Of a stretch of DNA of 10,945 nucleotides, positions 4,187 to 9,674 are shown piece by piece; within the stretch, counting starts at the first letter, position 1; each line of letters opens with the position of its first letter. The DNA lies in NCBI GenBank assembly GCA_016218185.1, contig JACREP010000034.1, positions 1 to 10,945 of the forward strand. Reading direction: 5' to 3'. The position numbers were made by a program, and so were the translations under genes. Source of the stretch: Candidatus Gottesmanbacteria bacterium (GTDB lineage: Bacteria > Patescibacteriota > Microgenomatia > UBA10105 > UBA927). The notes under the pieces were generated by a model. That model was not told the origin of the DNA, did not search any database, and saw only the letters and a list, made by a program, of their open reading frames with translations.

Positions 4187-4630
4187 TTATTTTACCTTCC
4201 CCCTATATTCAACTTCCAGCTCCCGCTTCATGTCTTCCCGCTTCTTGGCCTCGCGCTTCTCGTACTGTTTTTTGCCGTGCGCAAGGCCAACTTCGAGCTT
4301 CACCAGGGGACCAGTAGTATACCAGGAAAGAGGAACAAGGGTCAAATTGGCACCCTCAAGCTTACTTTTGAGGCTGACGAGCTCTTTTTTGTGCAACAGG
4401 AGTTTGCGCGTCCGCTTGGGATCATACCCTTCCGGCCGGGCGTAGATGTAGGGGAAAATTTGCGCGTTGACGAGGTACGCTTCTGATCCGATGATGCGCA
4501 CAAACGCACCCTCCAGGCTCGCATGGCCGGCTTTAAGTGATTTTACCTCTGATCCCAACAGGTGAATCCCTGCCTCAAACCGGTCGATAATGGTGTAGTC
4601 GTACGTTGCTTTGCGGTTGATGATTTTCAT
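4187..4630 (-). CDS. smpB: SsrA-binding protein SmpB
   Basis: This 147-residue protein binds the tRNA-like part of tmRNA and brings it to stalled ribosomes. The family core is visible: N-terminal NRKATYDYTIIDRFEAGI, LLGSEVKSLKAGHASLEGAF, YLVNAQIFPY, YDPKRTRKLLLHKKE, VKLEVGLAHGKKQYEKR, and the basic C-terminal tail AKKREDMKRE that enters the ribosomal mRNA channel. Length is normal (about 150). Its RNA partner ssrA is next on the same strand, a recurring arrangement. There is only AAAGAAA as weak ribosome-binding sequence. A 100-bp palindromic repeat ends 10 nt upstream of the ATG, so any promoter or leader must lie in or beyond that repeat. Confidence 0.97.
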   Translation of the reverse strand: MKIINRKATYDYTIIDRFEAGIHLLGSEVKSLKAGHASLEGAFVRIIGSEAYLVNAQIFPYIYARPEGYDPKRTRKLLLHKKELVSLKSKLEGANLTLVPLSWYTTGPLVKLEVGLAHGKKQYEKREAKKREDMKRELEVEYRGKVK

Positions 4631-4640
4631 ATTTTCTTTA

Positions 4641-4740
4641 TGTCATCGCGAGACCGTTCTTACGAGCTTTGCGCCTGCCCTGAGCTGCGAAGGGCGGCGA
4701 TCTCGAGAGATTGCTTCGTCGAAGACTCCTCGCAATGACA
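4641..4740. repeat. 100-bp palindromic repeat with terminal inverted repeats
   Basis: It begins TGTCATCGCGAG (4641-4652) and ends CTCGCAATGACA (4729-4740), 11 of 12 complementary plus one G-T. It carries GAGATTGCTTC (4707-4717), seen inverted in the copy at 7423. Its centre holds TGCCCTGAG-N3-CGAAGGG (4676-4694), a second repeat type also found inside a gene at 5140-5158, so the element looks composite. It fills the whole gap between the PP2C-like gene stop (4743) and smpB. No coding capacity; MITE-like in appearance. Confidence 0.8.
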
Positions 4741-4742
4741 AA

Positions 4743-6575
4743 TCACTTGAGCTCAATGGCGTAAATCTTCCCTTCCGCCAAAAAGAGCATTTTCTTTGCG
4801 CTCTCCGAAACCACCAACTGGCTCGGGGCGATGTTTCCTTTCCATGAATACTCTGCCAGATAGATCCCATCCTTATCCAACACGACCACCCGCTTGTTGA
4901 CGCTATCCAAAACATACACATTCTTGGTGCTGTCATCCGTATAAATGATGAGCTGTTTCCCCAACGCCGGCTCCACACCCTGCGGGGTAAACGTGGCCTC
5001 ACGGCCTTGGGTAAAACGCAGCATCTTCCCCTGCGCCGTCCCCACCCATACCGATCCGTCGATAGCCATCGTAGTGGCGGCAGAAAAATCAGGCAGGCTA
5101 TCGGGATTGAGATACTCCCGAATCTCGGAAAAGCCAGCTTGCCCTGAGTCTCGAAGGGTTGCCATATATTTCCAAATTCTCCCCTTTTGGGTATCCAACA
5201 GATACAAATTTCCCCCAAAGGAAACAAGCGAGGCAATCGTCCCCCACTGCGTATCCTTTTTTACGATATCGCTAGTCGTTTTTTTATCACTCACGGAAAT
5301 ACCGGTAATGCCGGTCGTTGTCAGTACATACAGAGTATCTCCATGGCCGGCAATACGTGTGGCGTTGGTAAATGCATCGCCGCCGGCAACAATCTGGCCA
5401 TTTTTTGAAGAGACGCTCACGCTGTAGATGGTTTTTGTATTTGCGTCCACAATGCCCAACAGATCGCCGCCGATGGCAATGCCCGTGGCCATACCTCCCT
5501 TTTTCAGAAGCGAGGCGTCAAAAAAAAGTTCCGGCTCCGTAACGGTTGCATGCAGCGCCTGCGTCAGCGCATCGGCAATGTTTTGGTAGAGGTTTGCAAT
5601 CTGCCGACCTTCTTTTGTCCGCGACGGGACAGACGAGATTAATGGCTCAAGCAGTGTTTTTGCCTGGCTTAATCGCTCCCGACCCTTCACCGGGTTAAGG
5701 TCCAGAAGGGCAACGCCTTCGTCAAATGCATACTGTGACTGCGTGAGCACCCTGGTGACGGATTCGGAGCGCGACTGGCTGACCTGTTTGCCAATACCCA
5801 AAAACACGCTTATCCCAAACAGAACCAACACGAAAAGCGTTCCCGCTACCACCAGTGGCCGCCGGCCAAAGGCAAGGGACGGAAGGATCCGCCGCAACCG
5901 GTGTAAGAGCACTGAAGTCATTCTGCGTACGCCCGCGCGGGTCATGCGAACTCTTGGGGCAACCGGTGCGGGTTGGGCAATGACCGCTTGCTGGCTCGCC
6001 TGCTCTTCCTCTTCTGACGACGCAATCTGCGCTACTTGAAAGATGAGTGCAGCGCCTCCCGCGTCGTCTCCCCGTTCATGAAGCATCAGGGTCAGTTTTT
6101 CCGCAATTTCCGCCGGCGGAAGATGGTCAAATACGGATGTGAGTTCCCCTTCTGTCAGGCCTTGCACAAACCCGCGTGAAGCCAACAGCAGTGTATCCTG
6201 TTCGTGCACCTCACCGGAGAGTGCGCCGTCATCTGTAACTAACCGAGACAATCGGTTTGCGCGCTTAAGGTACACCGAGGCTTGACCCCTGGTCACCAGA
6301 TACACGACCATCCCCACCGGAACCAAAAGGATCAAAGAAACGATGTTTGGGTTTTGGACACTATCTGCCAGATGCTCAAGCGCCCCAAGACTCACGACTG
6401 GTTCCGTAAGCCCCTGAGTCAGCATGGTTAAAATACCGACTCCGCTGTCGCGCGCGCGTCCCAGTTCGTCTCGTACTTCCACCACGCCGTAGGCAAGCGG
6501 CGTCGAAAACGTCTGTCCCCAATGTTCCCTGTCGGTGTTCCCGACTACCGGAGCGATCTGCGGCCTGATGATCAT
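4743..6575 (-). CDS. PP2C-like pseudophosphatase, membrane helix, propeller-like domain
   Basis: This 610-residue protein has three parts. Residues about 8-182 follow the PP2C serine/threonine phosphatase fold: RGQASVYLKRANRLSRLV (like GDSRAYL-R), QDTLLLASRGF (like GD-x-LLL-SDG) and ERGDDAGGAALIF (like DDATAIVV). The DG motif near the N-terminus is replaced (VRDELGRARDSG), and the Asp of SDG is Arg, so metal binding and catalysis are doubtful. Residues 183-238 are a polar basic linker, 239-262 one membrane helix, about 263-350 helical, and about 350-610 repeated strand units (GDLLGIVDANTKTIYSV, GDTLYVLTTTG, GNLYLLDTQKGRIWKY, KNVYVLDSVNKRVVVL) that suggest a beta-propeller outside the cell. 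A repeat peptide (TLRDSGQA, about 473-480) interrupts one blade. It ends the minus-strand envelope cluster. A weak -10-like TAAGAT lies 6 nt before the ATG. Confidence 0.78.
   Translation of the reverse strand: MIIRPQIAPVVGNTDREHWGQTFSTPLAYGVVEVRDELGRARDSGVGILTMLTQGLTEPVVSLGALEHLADSVQNPNIVSLILLVPVGMVVYLVTRGQASVYLKRANRLSRLVTDDGALSGEVHEQDTLLLASRGFVQGLTEGELTSVFDHLPPAEIAEKLTLMLHERGDDAGGAALIFQVAQIASSEEEEQASQQAVIAQPAPVAPRVRMTRAGVRRMTSVLLHRLRRILPSLAFGRRPLVVAGTLFVLVLFGISVFLGIGKQVSQSRSESVTRVLTQSQYAFDEGVALLDLNPVKGRERLSQAKTLLEPLISSVPSRTKEGRQIANLYQNIADALTQALHATVTEPELFFDASLLKKGGMATGIAIGGDLLGIVDANTKTIYSVSVSSKNGQIVAGGDAFTNATRIAGHGDTLYVLTTTGITGISVSDKKTTSDIVKKDTQWGTIASLVSFGGNLYLLDTQKGRIWKYMATLRDSGQAGFSEIREYLNPDSLPDFSAATTMAIDGSVWVGTAQGKMLRFTQGREATFTPQGVEPALGKQLIIYTDDSTKNVYVLDSVNKRVVVLDKDGIYLAEYSWKGNIAPSQLVVSESAKKMLFLAEGKIYAIELK
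5136..5163. repeat. Short palindromic repeat inside the propeller-protein gene
   Basis: TGCCCTGAG (5140-5148), three bases, then CGAAGGG (5152-5158) matches the core of the intergenic element at 4676-4694. In the gene it encodes TLRDSGQA between KGRIWKYMA and GFSEIREYL. It retains the reading frame. This CCCTTCG..CTCAGGGC family is common in Patescibacteria genomes by my recollection. Confidence 0.6.
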
Positions 6576-6614
6576 ATCTGTATCTTACCACCCGGCAACG
6601 GAAAATGCGCGCCG

Positions 6615-6833
6615 CTAGAGAAGAAATAGAGCCAAAAGGAACACGCCGATGGCAGCGGCCAAATGAATAATCACAATGAGGCGAAGCACCGGTTCAAAGG
6701 ATTCCTCCAGAACATTTGCCATGAGTTGCTCCTGCCGCACCATGATGCCGGCAAAAACCGCGTAGACGGCAAGTCCGATAAGGACCAGTACTTTTACCCC
6801 AAGCCAGACCGCAGGAATCACGTTTGGTGTCAT
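6615..6833 (-). CDS. Small two-helix membrane protein
   Basis: This is a 72-residue protein with two long hydrophobic helices (about 7-31 and 51-72) joined by a polar segment RQEQLMANVLEESFEP that should sit on one side of the membrane. No known domain is recognised. Its ATG overlaps the TGA of the upstream PH-domain gene by four bases (ATGA, 6830-6833), strong evidence for one transcript and coupled translation, and it is followed after 39 nt by the PP2C-like gene. The tight linkage suggests it works with its neighbours at the membrane, which is inference only. It is too long and too clean in frame to be a chance ORF. Confidence 0.7.
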   Translation of the reverse strand: MTPNVIPAVWLGVKVLVLIGLAVYAVFAGIMVRQEQLMANVLEESFEPVLRLIVIIHLAAAIGVFLLALFLL

Positions 6834-7417
6834 ACGGGTTTTTTTTCAAGTCCCGCAAGAGTTCGGATGGTCTCTACCACCTGTTCCGGATGCGGCACTT
6901 TTTCAAATTCCAAATTGGGAAGTTCACCCGCCGTCTGGATATACACGTTGCCGTAGTTAAACAGCGCGGCGAAAATGCCTCCCGTGGTATAGGTGATATC
7001 CTGAATTCGGGTAAGTTCCGCCTGAGAAAACTGTTTATACAAAAGGTACAAAAAATCGATATCCACAATGCGCTCGTTGGTTACGATGTAAATATTGAAA
7101 AACCAGTACAAAAAATTGGCCAGGGCAAATCCGAACGTGGCCACGTACCAAAAAACCGTCCCGACCACAAAATATCCAATGGGCAACTGCGGCATGGGGG
7201 TATAGCGAAGAAAAAACGGGAAAAAGAGCGTCGGAGCCAATACCATAAGCGCAATCAACGCAATCCACCCTACGTTGACCACCAGGTGCTGCCGCAAAAA
7301 GAGCACCACATTCTCTTTGGCCTCCTGTGTCTCAAACCGGATGCCTTTGGGGTTGACGGCAAAACACGTCAGCGGCCCGAGTGCGGCGTGGTCGTGGATC
7401 GGTTTTTTCGTTGGCAT
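6830..7417 (-). CDS. Bacterial PH-domain (YdbS-like) membrane protein
   Basis: This 195-residue protein has two membrane helices (about 46-70 and 79-107, rich in Phe/Trp) and a C-terminal bacterial PH-like domain. The segment IYIVTNERIVDID (about 109-121) followed by LTRIQDITYTTGGIFAALFNYGNVYI (about 135-160, split here by a turn) is typical of the YdbS/DUF304 group, whose role is unknown. I choose ATG 7417 (MPTKKPIHDH). The same frame stays open to 7537, but that extension would be translated from a palindromic repeat (7423-7508). There is no Shine-Dalgarno sequence; the repeat ends only 5 nt before the ATG. It sits between the SpoIID gene and the small membrane protein on one strand. Confidence 0.85.
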   Translation of the reverse strand: MPTKKPIHDHAALGPLTCFAVNPKGIRFETQEAKENVVLFLRQHLVVNVGWIALIALMVLAPTLFFPFFLRYTPMPQLPIGYFVVGTVFWYVATFGFALANFLYWFFNIYIVTNERIVDIDFLYLLYKQFSQAELTRIQDITYTTGGIFAALFNYGNVYIQTAGELPNLEFEKVPHPEQVVETIRTLAGLEKKPV

Positions 7418-7422
7418 GGTCT

Positions 7423-7508
7423 TGTCATTGCGAGCAACGCGAAGCAATCTCCAACGTCTCCCTAGATACGGAGGGGATCCTTCGACTCGCTTCGCTCGCT
7501 CAGGATGA
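7423..7508. repeat. Palindromic repeat, second copy
   Basis: It starts TGTCATTGCGAG (7423-7434), identical to one end of the 4641-4740 element, and continues with GAAGCAATCTC, also shared. A second module around ATCCTTCGACTCGCTTCGC (7477-7495), ending in AGGATGACT, forms its own palindrome (ATCCT/AGGAT with inner GAGCG-type pairs). It fills most of the gap between the SpoIID stop (7534) and the PH-domain start (7417). Its right boundary is approximate. Confidence 0.75.
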
Positions 7509-7533
7509 CTCGCTCCGATCACATCGGGGCTCG

Positions 7534-9246
7534 TCACTTCTTCTCGATATTATACAACGAACTCCTAATCGAAATATATCCCGGTGCGCGCAGGTTGAAC
7601 GCTTCTTTAAATTCGCTGCCTGCGATGCGCACCTCCCCTTTGTTGGTTTGGAGAATGACGGTGTCTGTGTACCCGCCGGAGTTATACGTGACGGATACGC
7701 CGGAAACACTGGTAAATCCTCCACGGTCGCGAAGTTCGGACAACGAGTATGGGTTGCCGGTTGCACCATTGATAGGACAGCTGTTAATAGTAACCGGCAA
7801 AATCCGGCTGGCGTCCTCACCGTCCCGGCGCACCTGCCAGGCATTAACGATATCCGCAAATTCCTCACTGCTAAGCCACGGGTGTGAACGGCCGCATTTG
7901 GCGGAAGAATTGTAATAATCTGCCGTATACCAACCTTTGTAAAACCACGGTGAAGAAGCAATCTTTTCATATGCATCGCCGGTCCAGCAGCCCTGGTTGC
8001 CGCAGATCGTATCCCACCCTGTGGTCGTACTGTACCCGCCGGTCGTGGAGGAATAAAACGTCGTCACTCCCTCAATCACCTGACCGCGGGTTTCCTCAAC
8101 TGCCGACCGCCACTCACCCGGAGGGCTATTGGCTTTGGACCCTGAATAAACCTGGCAGGATTCCGTCGTGCAGATCGTTCTCCCTTGTGTTTTGTACAAA
8201 AAGTATGCATAAGAACGTGCGGCAATAGCCTGAGCTTTCAACGCTTCTTTCGGAAAACTCGAGGGCATTTCGGCAATCCCCAATAAGTATTTGTCTTCAA
8301 AATTCATCGAACCATATCCCGACACACTGATATCTCCGCCGGTATCTTTCCCGACCGGCTCGCGGCCGTAGTAAGCACGTAAAATATCCCTGTAAGATTG
8401 TCCTCGTTCAGCCCGCCCTTTTGCTCCATATTGGCTCATGCCCTTCCGGTGCGTATACGCGCCGAAGGAAAACCCTGCAAAAGCAGGACTAAACCCTGGA
8501 TTAAAATTAGGCGACGCATTCGGGTCATCTGCCAGCGGCACATCGCCGACACTGGTGGTGAACGTACCGCTTCTGGCATTGAGGATTGCCTGCTGTTGGG
8601 CCGTAAGGCTCGCAATAATCCCTGTGAGTTTACTTTGGTATGCGGAGGCTTCCCCCACGAGCTTACGCACCGAGACTGCCCGTCGATCGGTTTCTTCCTT
8701 GAGGTATGCAAGAGATGCGCGCTCGGACTCAAACGCTTTCTTTCGGTCTTCTAGATCTTTGACTGACAACGCGGTCTGCGTGATGGATTTTTTGTCCTCG
8801 TTGACAGCCGCCTGCTGGTACGCCATGACACGCAGAAGCGACCCGACGTTAGTGGAAGACAAAAACGCCGTAAACGGCGTGTTAATCGTGTTGCGGATGT
8901 AAAATTCGCGGATCCTGCGGGCCGCCAGCCCCAAAAATCCGGCAAGTTCCTTTTCTCCTGCGGCGATTGCCACCGCTTTTTTGGCAACTTCTCCTTCAAC
9001 CACTTTGATGCGTGCCTGAAATGCCGCAATATCCGCTTCCATTTTTTTGAGCGCATCGGCGTGAGGCTTAATCGCCGCTTCCATCTGGTTCCATGCATCC
9101 TGGCATTTGGCTATTTTTTCACTCAACGCAAGGAGGTTATCCCCGGAGCTCGGCACCACACAATCTTCGGCATACGCGCCCGGCGCGAATAATCCAATAA
9201 ACAAATAAACTAATAAACTAATAAACAAATAGGGTAAGATCCGCAT
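7534..9246 (-). CDS. Secreted coiled-coil SpoIID/LytB-domain protein
   Basis: This 570-residue protein starts with a signal peptide (about 1-26, ending APGAYA before EDC). Residues about 38-225 are heptad-rich and resemble the coiled coils of peptidoglycan hydrolase regulators such as PcsB/EnvC. Residues about 258-565 form a SpoIID/LytB domain, a lytic transglycosylase family acting on peptidoglycan: THRKGMSQYGAKGRAERGQ (about 265-283), then DKYLLGIAEMPSSFPKEALK (318-337) with the expected catalytic Glu E326, KAQAIAARSYAYFL, CQVYSGS and SSTTGGYSTTTGW. The GMSQYGA block lies before the EMP block, opposite to Bacillus SpoIID. Extra cysteines (C415/C420 and others) may form disulfides. It is the first gene of the minus-strand cluster; a -10 box TACAAT lies exactly 6 nt before the ATG. 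Part of the signal peptide is encoded by 8-bp repeats. Role in division or wall remodelling is inferred. Confidence 0.9.
   Translation of the reverse strand: MRILPYLFISLLVYLFIGLFAPGAYAEDCVVPSSGDNLLALSEKIAKCQDAWNQMEAAIKPHADALKKMEADIAAFQARIKVVEGEVAKKAVAIAAGEKELAGFLGLAARRIREFYIRNTINTPFTAFLSSTNVGSLLRVMAYQQAAVNEDKKSITQTALSVKDLEDRKKAFESERASLAYLKEETDRRAVSVRKLVGEASAYQSKLTGIIASLTAQQQAILNARSGTFTTSVGDVPLADDPNASPNFNPGFSPAFAGFSFGAYTHRKGMSQYGAKGRAERGQSYRDILRAYYGREPVGKDTGGDISVSGYGSMNFEDKYLLGIAEMPSSFPKEALKAQAIAARSYAYFLYKTQGRTICTTESCQVYSGSKANSPPGEWRSAVEETRGQVIEGVTTFYSSTTGGYSTTTGWDTICGNQGCWTGDAYEKIASSPWFYKGWYTADYYNSSAKCGRSHPWLSSEEFADIVNAWQVRRDGEDASRILPVTINSCPINGATGNPYSLSELRDRGGFTSVSGVSVTYNSGGYTDTVILQTNKGEVRIAGSEFKEAFNLRAPGYISIRSSLYNIEKK
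9186..9233. repeat. Octanucleotide tandem repeat in a signal-peptide region
   Basis: On the minus strand four exact-phase units TTTATTNG (9194-9225; variants A, A, T, G at the seventh base) are flanked by degenerate units CCTATTTG (9226-9233) and ATTATTCG (9186-9193). They encode most of the hydrophobic core of the SpoIID-protein signal peptide. A change of one unit would shift the frame. Confidence 0.8.
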
Positions 9247-9252
9247 GAGGTT

Positions 9253-9258
9253 ATTGTA
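9253..9258 (-). promoter_or_regulatory. -10 box for the SpoIID-protein gene
   Basis: The minus strand reads TACAAT, with exactly 6 nt (AACCTC) before ATG 9246, the spacing expected for a leaderless transcript. No Shine-Dalgarno is possible in that space. It overlaps the -35 box of the divergent plus-strand promoter. Its own -35 region is weak. Confidence 0.5.
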
Positions 9259-9282
9259 TCATCCTGTCTGCTTTGGTACACT
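9254..9282 (+). promoter_or_regulatory. Leaderless-type promoter of the VirB2-like gene
   Basis: TTGTAT (9254-9259) and TACACT (9277-9282) are separated by 17 bp, followed by 6 nt and the GTG start at 9289. A start of transcription 7 nt after the -10 box would coincide with the GTG. AAGGAG lies right against the start codon (its last G is the G of GTG), too close to act as a normal Shine-Dalgarno. Confidence 0.55.
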
Positions 9283-9288
9283 TAAGGA

Positions 9289-9666
9289 GTGAAGAAAATA
9301 GTATTGATCAGCGCTTTGGTACTTGCTATTCTTTCATCCGGAGGTTCACGGGTCGTTGCCGCCGATCCGTTTGCCGGCTGCAGCGGCGGCGCTATCAACA
9401 CCGCCATCGGCTGCATCCCGACGGAGCCGGGGGCTTTGTTTGGGAAATTTTTCTCCTTCGGCATCGGCATAGCCGGCGGCATTGCGTTTCTTCTGATCCT
9501 TTTCGGCGGATTTCAGATCTTGGTCTCTGCAGGCAATCCGGAGCAATTGGCAGCAGGGAAAGAACTCGTGAGTTCGGCAATCGCAGGACTGCTCCTGGTC
9601 ATCTTTTCCGTGTTTTTACTGCGCGTGATCGGAGTGGATATATTAGGAATACCAAAATTCGGATAG
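9289..9666 (+). CDS. VirB2/TrbC-like small membrane protein (pilin-like)
   Basis: This 125-residue protein starts at GTG 9289 with a signal peptide (MKKIVLISALVLAILSSGG, cleavage near VVAA). A short Cys/Gly-rich segment (CSGGAINTAIGC, 31-42) is followed by two membrane helices (about 55-79 and 92-117) joined by LVSAGNPEQLAAGKEL. This two-helix layout with SAG(N/D)PE-type loop is that of VirB2/TrbC pilin-like proteins of type IV secretion and of many uncharacterised Patescibacteria proteins. The downstream gene ends in a related module (FEFLTSAGDAKKLETAQQRL), 8 nt away on the same strand, so the two are likely one operon. No other secretion genes are in view, so a true pilus role is not shown. 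Confidence 0.8.
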   Translation: MKKIVLISALVLAILSSGGSRVVAADPFAGCSGGAINTAIGCIPTEPGALFGKFFSFGIGIAGGIAFLLILFGGFQILVSAGNPEQLAAGKELVSSAIAGLLLVIFSVFLLRVIGVDILGIPKFG

Positions 9667-9674
9667 GCGCGAGT

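Noticed and set aside
4189..4194. TAAAAT as -10 box of a separate ssrA promoter
   Set aside because: No -35 box at usual spacing; a promoter for ssrA cannot be placed with confidence from sequence alone.
3845..4445. Plus-strand and minus-strand ORFs across the tmRNA and smpB
   Set aside because: The region is explained by tmRNA structure and SmpB; the ORFs have no protein family features.
4643..5236. 197-residue minus-strand ORF overlapping the propeller protein
   Set aside because: Its tail is the intergenic repeat and the rest is the propeller gene in another frame.
7418..7537. 40-residue N-terminal extension of the PH-domain protein
   Set aside because: It is translated from a palindromic repeat and has no family features; kept only as a finding about the repeat.
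8398..8902. Plus-strand ORFs of 118 and 154 residues inside the SpoIID gene
   Set aside because: Shadows of a strong coding frame; low-complexity Ser/Arg/Ala composition and no recognisable domain.
9273..9674. Long N-terminal extension of the SGNH protein in frame (to 9273)
   Set aside because: It is an arginine-rich shadow of the VirB2-like gene; ATG 9675 is followed directly by a good signal peptide.
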